Shown here piece after piece: positions 34,398-43,600 of a DNA stretch of 64,000 nt; position 1 is the first letter of the stretch; each line of letters opens with the position of its first letter. Source of the DNA: Emmonsiellopsis sp. PD_33 (Eukaryota; Ascomycota; Eurotiomycetes; Onygenales; Ajellomycetaceae); the NCBI GenBank assembly GCA_032988165.1, contig JANTQF010000010.1, positions 1 to 64,000 of the forward strand, written 5' to 3'. The position numbers and the translations under genes were made by a program. The notes below the pieces were generated by a model. That model made no database searches. It saw only the letters and a program-made list of their open reading frames with translations, and was not told the origin of the DNA.

Positions 34398-36041
34398 CTA
34401 GGTAATTGGATTCCACAATCTCCTAGTAAATTTGGTAGCTTTAACATTAATTCCATAGTCCCTGGCATATCTCTTAAGTTCCTTCATCACCTTATTCCAT
34501 TTTGGTTGCATTTTTTCTAAAGCCTCCTCATCATTCAGTTTTTAGGTAATTATTATCATACAGCATACATTAGATGCAGAAATGATACCTCCATGATAGA
34601 CTACCTTTCATGAAGCTCTCTTATAGTATTCATAAGTAGCTGTAGCAGCAGAGGTTTAAGATAGTTTATACTGTAGAAGAGCAGCTATATTTACTATCAT
34701 AATATTATTCTTTATAAGCTTCTGGGTGAGTAATATGTAGTATATTAATTTCTCACCATCAGCCTCAAGGTCTGCAAGCTTCTATTTATAGTGATCAAAC
34801 TGCTGTACAGTTCTTGGTGTTTTCCCTATAATGAAGTTAGAAATTGATGTCAGGGAGCTCACAGGGGTTGTCTCATATTCACATAATTTATTAAGGATAA
34901 TGAATGGATTGAATGGAATGAGGCTAGTTAACTCTTAATCTCATTTAATTATCTCTATCTTGAATATTACCTTCCATATAGAGGTAATTACATTGAGGAA
35001 TTCAATCTTTATAAATTTCTTACAGCTGCATCAAGTAGCTTCCTCTACAGCCTGCAAATAGTAATACTTGTAGGCCTGAAAAACACCAACATCTAACAGT
35101 TGCAGCAAATAACTCATATGAGAGATAAGATAGAAGGAAATAATTCATTGTTTTTTACAATATTCCATGAATTCATATGTGCAATGGGAGTTAAATTCAT
35201 CTAGTAGTAACAGGCAGTGGGTACCCTTAGTACAGGATTTAGTGTACTTATGAAAGTGTTGAATCCATTGAAAAGTGATTCTATTATTATTATAGTTAGT
35301 ATCTGAGGTTGCAACCTTTGCAAATTGCTTAATATCATCAGTGTAGCACTGTTGTACTAGCTTCACAGTAAGGATGTATAAAGGTGGAATAGTGAAGCCA
35401 TCTATAGAGACTACCTCTATAATACTGAGACTTTCTCTGTTATTTGAACTTTTAATATACATAGTCCTTCACATATCTCAGGTGATAATCCATTAATCTC
35501 ATTCTATTTCTATATAGAATCTAGTCTCATCAAAGTTGTAGATATTACACACCTGGATCCCATACTTATTCACAGTCACCTTGAAGCAATTGAACCAATC
35601 AAGTATAAAAGGTGGCTTATAAGCCTGCTTCCATTGCATGTCTATTATTTTTTGCCTGCATATATTGAATTCAGGGTGGCATTTGATGAATCTTTTAACC
35701 CAGTGCTCCTCAATCTCTGGGGAGGGTTCAGTCAGATTGTCATGGCTTTCCATAAGGATAAAATGCACTGCACCACCAATCATTAAGCAATTAGAAGGTA
35801 AATCTATTTTATCTAGGTCTGTTATATACAGACATAGTGATTCTTCCTGGCTAAAAGATAGTAATTAGTTTGCTGGAGGTCAATTCATCTGGGTGGTGCA
35901 ATCATAATATTAGTTGTACAGACACAAGTAGGGGACCTTATATTCCATGGCTAAAGCCCTTATATTTGGTTTTTTCTCATCAGTAATTATAGATAGAGCT
36001 TCAGAGATTTGATTCTCTATTAAAATATAGGAGGAAGCCAT
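34398..36041 (-). pseudogene. Pogo-type DDE transposase relic (transposon 2)
   Basis: A single frame of about 548 codons runs from ATG at 36041 to TAG at 34400-34398 and contains more than a dozen stops. The intact blocks are HWVKRFIKCHPEF (CENP-B/pogo DNA-binding region), NFDETRF (first catalytic Asp; the usual Gly after Thr is Arg, a G-to-A change), LLLLDEFNSH (second Asp) and LLQLLDVGVFQAYK (third Asp kept). All three catalytic aspartates can still be read, unlike in transposon 1, but the stops make it inactive. Confidence 0.9.
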
Positions 36042-36099
36042 TGTGTTGGGTGGTTATTGAATTTCAAAGGTGGAATAATAAAAATGTAAAAATTTTTTG

Positions 36100-36197
36100 T
36101 GTTGAGATGGCAGTTTTTGTTGAGGTGGCAGACCCTTGTATGTGAGGGTCTGTCCAAAGGTGAAGCAGCTATGCTGACGTAATCTTAAGGGCCCGGT
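36100..36197 (-). repeat. Right terminal inverted repeat of transposon 2
   Basis: Reverse complement of 34219-34316, with five transition differences. Confidence 0.92.
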
Positions 36198-36638
36198 TAG
36201 TGCCGGCAGCTGGAGGCTTCCAGGGTGCTGGAGACAGTGAATCACGTGAGGCCCAGACCGCCAAGAACGCCCAGACCGCCAAGATCCAAACATTGCCCAA
36301 GCCGGATTGGGATAATTAAGCGAGCCTTAGCCCTGCTTTATAGCCCACAGCCGCGCAGCAAAACAAAGTTCATTTGCTGAACCTACCAAGCCACCAAGCG
36401 GGGTCTATCCAGTTCCGTTCTAGCACCACAGCAACCACGTTGATCGTCAAAGCTAAACGCCAGCCATGCCCCGCCGTCGAGGACGCGGTGGTCACCGACA
36501 CCGTGGTAACCGTGGTTCCGGTCCTTCCGGTCCTTCTGGTCCTTCTGGTCCTTCCGAGCGCTCTGGGCACGGAGTCACGGACACGATGTTTCGCCAACCC
36601 AACCAACCCCCTTCGCTCTCCGCGGTTCTCGACGCGGG
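36198..36638. other. Leader region of the deaminase-like gene
   Basis: It contains a CACGTG (about 36244) and an alternative ATG at 36466. That ATG opens a basic, Gly/Pro/Ser-repeat frame (MPRRRGRGGHRHRGN) overlapping the main ORF in another frame. A possible 53-nt intron (36506-36558) would fuse this N-terminus to the downstream frame. This is unproven. Confidence 0.4.
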
Positions 36639-38363
36639 ATGCTCCCACTTCCCTTCAGACCGAATCCTGCTGATGGATCACCAACACCGCAAAGCCAAGG
36701 CCGTCCCCATGCCCCCAGTCAAGCGACGCAAGGCCATGGCCAGACCGAGTCGACAAACCCTCCACCAGAAGATATGGCGAGTTATCCGAGGCAGACCGAT
36801 ACCGCTCCCCAACTTAAAGCTATCGAGCAACGCCAGCAAGATGACCTCCGCCAACCAAAACCTTTTGAAGAGCAAGCAACAGCGGCAGACATCCAGAATC
36901 TGATCGCTGCCATAGGAAAATTGGAGAAACGAGACAGAGCCCAGCTACCAAGCAACAGATCTACTCGCGAGACAACAGATCAACCACCTCTGTCCTCCCC
37001 TACCCGCGTTCCTTGGCGGCTCGCAAAGCTGTTGGACTCCCTCGCGGGCCTTCTTGTTTCAAACGCGAATCATGAGGTTATTGCAACCGCTCTTCGTGTC
37101 GATACGACCGCAGAAAAGATCACAATCATGACCAGCAGCAACACCACGATCCCGCCAGCAACATGTGAGCATGGAAAATGGATTTGGACAGCCCTCAAAG
37201 ATATCTCCTTTCGATATCACCAACTATACCCTGCAAGCAGTATAGAATCAAGTCCAACTCACGACATTAAAAACCCGGAACTTCTGAGTCTGCTGTCCAA
37301 GTTCAGAATTAAGTGTCTCCGGTTCAACTTCGCTAAAATTCAAAAGCGAATCAATGGCAGATTCTCGCACTTTGAAAAGCTGGACCTAACCGAGTTCAAC
37401 GAGGACCACCCACTGCGACGGTTCTCTAAAGCCATTTTTGCACTGGAAAAGTACTTTACGCGAAACAAGGGTGCGATCTATGGGAAACCAGACGAGAATA
37501 ACGCGAAAGCCTGGAATCTTATGAAGATTTGGTTCCGCACGTGCCAAGCAGGTGTGGAATACATTTCCAAAAAGGATGGCCTTACACCTGACCAGCGCCT
37601 CCGGCTCAGCTCTTTTCCGCATTGGGAATCTTATTTCAAGAAGGTCGCCGTTGGCATGGACGAAGTGGATGACATTCTGAAGGTCTCAATGTCACCCCAA
37701 TGCCGTCATCTTTTTCATTACGAATTCAACCTCCACCCTGTTCCAGCAACCATGTCCAAAGCCGACAAGACTCCACAAAGTGCTAAGGACTGGGAAGACG
37801 TTCTCGAAAGAGCGCTGTCGCAACGAAACAAATCACAAGTGGACACCAACCCTACGCCAGAGTTAAAGCTACTGAAGATGTCAACCATCACGAAGGATAC
37901 AGCGTATATGTGCCGTGAACAAATAAGCAAAAATCTAGTAACCCACTGCGAGGTTAAGCTTCTCCTGCTTGTTGCGACCACGGAATCGGAGAACCCGTCC
38001 CTTGCCAAAGCCTACTCTTACCTTGGAGTCAGCAAACTTTCATGCCACGGCTGTTATCTTTTTATTAATTCATATAACAGCATCCACGGAACACGTTTCA
38101 TGACTAAGGGGACGCACGGAAAATCTTACTGGCCATGGCAGTTCCCGAAGAATTTCCCAACACACGAGGTCACTGCCGCGCGGATGTATGATTTCCTAGC
38201 GAAAATATGGGGCGGTCACTATAATGGGTATGAGATCGAAATGAAAGAGCTGAGTCAAGATTCAACTGCGGGGTCGGATACCAGAGGTCCTGCGAAGTTT
38301 GAGGATGACGGATCTCCCAAAGATGTCGAGGAAGCGTTTCAAATTCTAAGCTCATTGCCTTAA
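36639..38363 (+). CDS. OTT_1508-like deaminase-fold protein
   Basis: A single open frame encodes 574 residues. The C-terminal third carries the hallmarks of the OTT_1508-like deaminase family (zinc-dependent nucleic-acid/nucleotide deaminase superfamily). They are THCEVKLLLL (H-x-E, zinc ligand and proton shuttle), then GVSKLSCHGCYLF (C-x2-C, two zinc ligands), then TKGTHGKSYWPW, matching the conserved RGTHGK block. The N-terminal two-thirds is a disordered Pro/Gln/Ser region (residues 1-120) followed by a helical domain of unknown function. In fungi these proteins are expanded and their substrates are not known. No signal peptide is seen. It starts 442 bp from the end of a dead transposon. 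The true N-terminus may lie upstream (ATG at 36466 after splicing). All putative catalytic residues are present. Confidence 0.8.
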   Translation: MLPLPFRPNPADGSPTPQSQGRPHAPSQATQGHGQTESTNPPPEDMASYPRQTDTAPQLKAIEQRQQDDLRQPKPFEEQATAADIQNLIAAIGKLEKRDRAQLPSNRSTRETTDQPPLSSPTRVPWRLAKLLDSLAGLLVSNANHEVIATALRVDTTAEKITIMTSSNTTIPPATCEHGKWIWTALKDISFRYHQLYPASSIESSPTHDIKNPELLSLLSKFRIKCLRFNFAKIQKRINGRFSHFEKLDLTEFNEDHPLRRFSKAIFALEKYFTRNKGAIYGKPDENNAKAWNLMKIWFRTCQAGVEYISKKDGLTPDQRLRLSSFPHWESYFKKVAVGMDEVDDILKVSMSPQCRHLFHYEFNLHPVPATMSKADKTPQSAKDWEDVLERALSQRNKSQVDTNPTPELKLLKMSTITKDTAYMCREQISKNLVTHCEVKLLLLVATTESENPSLAKAYSYLGVSKLSCHGCYLFINSYNSIHGTRFMTKGTHGKSYWPWQFPKNFPTHEVTAARMYDFLAKIWGGHYNGYEIEMKELSQDSTAGSDTRGPAKFEDDGSPKDVEEAFQILSSLP

Positions 38364-38906
38364 GCGGAGAAACACACCAACACCTTACGCCTGATTCACG
38401 GGTTAACAGAGAAGAAATTACTATGTCGTGTAAACACATCGTGCTTTCTTTAGCGGGGGACTGGTGGGGAGACTGTGAGAAGGGTGAGAAGCAGGTGAGA
38501 AGCAGGTTGCAGGGTGATTCATTATTGGGAGAGGGAGGGAAGGGAGTAAGGAATGTGGTTGGTGGATTTGTGATGGCGATATGGATACGGATACGGATAT
38601 GGATAGGGATAGGGAGAGGGAGGGGGATATGGATAGGGATATGGACTGGGTGATATTTGGCCATTGGGTGTATTGTTGTTTGGTCGGTGCTTAAGGAGTG
38701 GTATTTATGAAACTACTTGTTTAAATAAATCTTTCTGATCAGGGATGTTAAGCCATGCACATGGGATATGGATGATTGTGGTAGATAGATAATTGTTTAT
38801 TATGGTAGTTAGTAGTTTCTGAAAGACTTTTATTTACATTTTTTCCCCCTCCTCCTCGGGATTAATTCGCATATCTCAACAACTAGGTACTAGTACTGGT
38901 ATATCC
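38364..38906. other. Intergenic region, no gene seen
   Basis: GGATAC/GGATAG/GGATAT hexamer repeats lie near 38579-38645. No coding signal is recognised. Confidence 0.45.
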
Positions 38907-39197
38907 TTATCCCTTCCTCAGTTCCTCTGCCTCTGTAAACCCACCCACGCTCTCCCTCTCCCTCTCCATCTCCACCCCCATTCCCATCAGCCGCTGCTGC
39001 ATCTGATGCTTCATGTCCTGCTCGTTCCAGCTCTGTGCGCGGTTGAACTGGGGCTGCCATTGCGTCGTTTGAGAGGGGGACGGTTGCTGGGTGGGTTGGG
39101 GTTGGGTTTGGTTTGGGCGGGAGGAGGCGGGATTGGGGATGGTTGTGGTGGTGGTAATGGGCTTGCGGGGTGGTGAGGGTGAGGGGTTCTTTGGCAT
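38907..39197 (-). CDS. Small uncharacterised protein, 96 residues
   Basis: A single exon runs from ATG at 39197. The N-terminal half is low-complexity (Pro, Ser, Thr, Gln). The C-terminal half is a clear amphipathic, charged block: WQPQFNRAQSWNEQDMKHQM, then QQRLMGMGVEMERERES and GGFTEA. Such an ordered block in a short ORF suggests a real, conserved gene. I do not recognise a domain, and no function is proposed. Confidence 0.6.
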   Translation of the reverse strand: MPKNPSPSPPRKPITTTTTIPNPASSRPNQTQPQPTQQPSPSQTTQWQPQFNRAQSWNEQDMKHQMQQRLMGMGVEMERERESVGGFTEAEELRKG

Positions 39198-40125
39198 GGT
39201 TGGTGTGGTGGGTTCTGGTTGGGTTGGGTTAAGTGAGGTGAGGTTGTTGGTTTGGTCTGGGTTAGGTTGGGTTGGATAGGAGGAGGTTTGGTGGCGGGGG
39301 AGGGGGAGGGAGAGATTGATGGATACTAGTAATATGTATGTCTGTTCCCTCGATTTGGAGATGAAGATATCTATTGAGGAATAGGATGATATTTAATTAT
39401 CTTGTCTGCTCTCTTTTTAGAGGTAAGTAAGTTCGCTGGATGATAGATCCATAGATGTCTTGATAATATGTATGTTAAGATCCCCCCCCCTCACTTATGC
39501 GGTTAGTTATCTCGGACAAGGAATCCAACAAGATGTCTGTCTGGACCCTGGATCCTGTTTTCTCAACGTCATCATATTCAAATAACGTCACCGTGTGCTC
39601 AAGGAATATCTGCCGCCGTTTTTGCCCGGATTTCCAATGGGTTTTTTTCGTTCTGCTGGCAGGTGGGTTTTATATAGATCTATCGTGATATCTTGGTTAG
39701 GGGTTTCTATTGTAAATGGTAGATCTGACGGAGTAGACTGGGTGAGGAGTTTACTATTAGGAAGAGAATTGAATGTTAGAAATGCCGAAAAGATTGAGCA
39801 GGGTGGTATACTAGTATCTATCTACCTACTATTAATATATGCATTGCCATGTGTTCATTCAACACCCCCCTAATGCGGGAATGACGGATTTACAACAACT
39901 GATCCTCTTGGAAATCCACTATAATCAAACCAAGAGCTCAGCAGATACATCTCCGACAAAAAGATATGCATGTCATAATATATAATCAAGGTATCAATCA
40001 ACCAACTAATCCATCAACCTCATCACATCCTAACCATTACATCCATCATATTCATCATCTATATAAAAAAAAAGAGAAACAACCAAACAAACCCCACCCC
40101 CCAAAATCAGGGGGTTCCAATAACT
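39198..40125. other. Intergenic region, no gene seen
   Basis: GGTTGGGTT-type repeats (about 39080-39280) are probably the promoter and leader of the small protein. The rest is AT-rich and unassigned. Confidence 0.45.
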
Positions 40126-41930
40126 TCACCCCCTCCACGGCACCCTCACCCCCAACCCATCCGCCACCCTCATCGCAGAAACAATACACCCCTCCAACAA
40201 CACCATCCCATCCCAACACCACCCGCCCACCAACCACACATTCCCCTCTCCATTCCGCCACTGCTGCCCACCACTAGTAGTACCAGGACCGTCAAAAATC
40301 CGATTAATAACCTCCTTACTCCGCGGCGTGCGCAGCACTCTCGTGAAGCGCGTGCGATGGATGATCTTCGCCGGATCCACGGGCGTGACGGGCAGGGTGG
40401 TGACGAGGACCGACGGTGAGCATTCGTGGATGGCCTCCGTGATGCCGCCCCCACCCGGTGACGAGCGGATGTGGATGACTTGCGTTTCGCGCCCGTTTCG
40501 CTGCTGCTGGCGGGCGGAGAGGTGGGATTTGCTGCATGGTGTTGTTGTCCGTGTCTGCGAAAGGGAGAGCGGGGAGAGCGAGGAGGTGTCGTTGTGCACG
40601 ATCGTCTCGACGGAGGTGGTGGGGATCTGCGCCATTGCTGCGCGGAGCGGTTGGAAGATGGCGCCCACGACGTCTGGCGTGACGGCCATGATTGCGTGGT
40701 CGAAGTCTCGTTGGTGGGTGACGACGACATTATTGCTGTTGCTGCTCCGGTCTGTTGTGAGCCGGTATGAAACGCGCACCTTGGCCCCGACGTTCTCGAT
40801 GGAAACTACGCGTGAGTTAAGCTGGATGTCTAAGCCCTCGGCTAGTTTCTTTTGCACGCGATTCACGCCCCCGTCCACGACGTAATACGGCACATTGTAC
40901 GTCTGCGTGGCGTACTCGATCAGGTCGTTGGCGGGGAAGTTGAGCAGCTCGTCGTGCGTGCAGGTTGTCATTGCTGATGCTTGGGGGAGGATGTAGTTGT
41001 TTACGAAGTAGGTGGGGAGGCGGATGCGGTGGAAGTATTCGGATAGGGATTCGGAGAGGGGCTGTTGTTTGGATTTGTCTGTGGATGGAGAGCGGGGTGG
41101 GGTGTATGGGGGGATGAAGAAACAGCATATCGTGTACCATGCGAAGCAGACGAGGAGATATATCGTCTCTGCAATCCAGTCTACGAGGCCTAAATGCTCG
41201 GGCCGGACGGGGGGGATACGGTGGTTGTTGGATGAATGGATGTAGTAGGGTTTAGATCCTGTCTCGGCGGATGAAGACGGAGCTTTTGAAAGCGGGAAAA
41301 GAAACCGCATAGAGATGTACTTGATATTGAGATGCGTGTACATTTTTCTCAAATTGCTGTAGAACCCGCCTGCGAACGCGCGCATGGGCAGGTCGACTCT
41401 TTGGCCTTTTCCATCCTGCGAGGGAATGGTGATGGATGCCGAGTCGAGCGAGAGTTTGTCTTGCTACGGAATCTGTTAGCAATTCTGTATATTTCTAGGG
41501 GTTATGCATATAATTTATCCAACGGAAGACATCTTCTGAACACAATTAAGATAAACTTCAAGAGGCTCCAGGAACAGACTTTGATATAGAAGGGGGGGAA
41601 TTTCCGCAACCACGGCACACGAGCCTGCATGGGTTCACGGAAACCTGCATGGCAGCGACATCGAGCCGCGAGTTTCAATGCAGAATGTCTTTCACACAGG
41701 CAGTCTACATAGAAATAAATACATTCCATGCGGGACAAAAAGACAAGCAATTCTGATTGCGCTGAAGGACAGATACACCGCGATGCGATCAATCAACGTA
41801 CCATCTCGAAAACCTGAACATCGAACCGTTGACTGTGATCTTGCTTGAGCAGATATCCCGAGGCCAGCCCAGCCATGCCCGAGCCAATAATGGCGACTGA
41901 GATCCTGGGGTTATCGTCTGGTCTCCGCAT
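40126..41930 (-). CDS. FAD-dependent amine-oxidase-like oxidoreductase, 2 exons
   Basis: Exons are 41930-41802 and 41463-40126, giving 488 residues. The N-terminus has the dinucleotide motif IIGSGMAGLASGYLL, which binds FAD. The body has the amine-oxidase/NAD(P)-binding-protein layout: SITIPSQDGKGQRVDL and MRAFAGGFYSNL near the start, VVDGGVNRVQKKLAEGLDI with SRVVSIENVGAKVRVSY in the middle (the second FAD-contact strand), and a C-terminal WLVGGWCWDGMVLLEGC that replaces the usual FAD-closing motif. A hydrophobic segment (IYLLVCFAWYTICCFFIP, about residues 110-127) may be a membrane anchor. The single intron is 338 nt, the longest in the window, joining VFEM to QDKLSLD. The substrate is unknown. 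Amino acid, polyamine or lipid oxidases all share this fold. Confidence 0.82.
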
Positions 41931-43600
41931 CGTGATGGGTCGGTTCCTCGGTCGGTATCCAAAAGAAGGGGATAATGCGCAAAAAGAGAAGAAGAAAACG
42001 ACGATGGTTATTATGTAGTGATTGAGAAGCCCCCGCCTGCAATGGAAGGCAGACAGATGCTTATATCTAAACGAAAGCGAAGGGAAAGTCAAGGATGAGG
42101 AAGATTCAGGATTGACAAAAAAGCGGAGTTAAGATTGACGACACCGGGTTAAGGTTCTTCTTATTTTTCTTTATCGGTCCCGCTAGCCAGCCCTAACCAT
42201 TTAACGAACTATCTAACTGCTACGGAGTATTTAACGGCCATTGACGTGTCTGGCTTGCTGCAGAGATCTATGGTCCAGTCAAGTTGTCGATTCTCATTTT
42301 TGCTCCTGTTAAATATTTATGTGTGGCTGGTTTCTTTTTTCTTTTCTTTTTTCTTTCTTTTTTGGTTCAGGGCTCTTTTGATTCCACATCTCTGAATAAA
42401 TAGTTAACTTACTTTAAAGGCTCATAAAATTCTCTGGCCCAGATATTAGACCTGGCACAATATTTTGACCTCTACCTTCTTCGCAACAGAGAAGATGAAC
42501 GAATACTTAACATCCGGGCTTTTCAATCCCCCCGACAGAATAAGTTTCCAATGATAGCTCCTGTTATAGTACACAAGAACTCCCTGGGCCCGGCTGGCTG
42601 AGGGTGAACCAATTAGTAACTATTGGCCAGCGCCTGCATACCCTTCGCTCTTCACACTCGGACAAAGGCATTGATTCAGGATTCAATTTCCAGGACCAAC
42701 AAGGAACTCCTGATCGCCCTTAGCGCCCCGTAACGGGCTGGAACTCCGTGTGCTGATGATGTGCTCAGCCACGATTCTTCAGGCTTGGTTAACGACTCCG
42801 TAACAGAACCGAGAAGATGGTGGATGGAACGGAGCAACTCTACGCCTGCGGACAGGTGCGGAGTGGGATAGCCAGAGGTTTAAGGCCGTAATTACTAATC
42901 GTTGAAACTGTTATGAGGGCATGAATACTCGTATTTCGGTTCTGGAATGCCGTATTTGGGGTTTTTATGTACGCGCACATGTAGTTATGTGCATTACATA
43001 CATAGGCAGGCAGGTAGGTAGTTAAAGCCACATAAGTTCAAGCTGTGGCGATTTATTTCCATACGGACATGAGTATTCTACATGAGAATCTAATGCTCCG
43101 AAGAAAGGGATCCATGGCTATCAACCATGTAATGAAACAGAACGTCTTCTGTGGACCATGTCCTATTTTCTAATTGCTGATTGACCGGATGGGATTCGAC
43201 TGGATGAAGTTATTTGCTGCTTGGTTTGACGTTGAAACAAAGTTATCGATGTTGCACAGTACTCGGTTGAATCAGGGGGTGACTATGTTGTGTGAGCAGG
43301 GGAAAGGAGCCTCATTTACCCCCTTTCCAGTTCTGTGTAATAGGAATCTAGTGAACGAGGGTGTGTCTATCAGTAATCAAATCCTTTATTGAAATCTCTT
43401 TTTTTTATACTATCGTAATCATATTTGAACAAAACCAAGGAGAAAAGACAAAAGAGAAAACGAACTTCTGTCTTATAGCGCCTCGAAAAAGGAAACATTA
43501 GAACTTGTTTTAATCAAGAGGATATACTCCATACATAAAAGAAAAGACTGGCATATGCTGCGTAGGGATAGGTAGAGAATGGACCTCTGGAAAAAGCCGA
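41931..43600. other. Intergenic region, no gene seen
   Basis: It contains the oxidoreductase promoter, a pyrimidine tract (TTTCTTTTCTTT near 42328-42362), an AGGCAGGCAGGTAGGTAG repeat (about 43004-43021) and the 3' flank of RFC1. No coding signal is seen. Confidence 0.45.

Larger units (their letters stand above)
34219..36197 (-). mobile_element. Pogo/Fot1-like DNA transposon 2 (1,979 bp, RIP-degraded)
   Basis: A TA target duplication lies at 34217-34218 and 36198-36199. The terminal inverted repeats are 98 nt each (34219-34316 and 36100-36197), beginning ACCGGGCCCTTAAGATTACG. They differ at five positions by my hand alignment, and all five are transitions. The interior is AT-rich and holds one minus-strand transposase frame with many stops. 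This is a different family from transposon 1: the termini differ and the transposase frame is longer. Confidence 0.92.
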
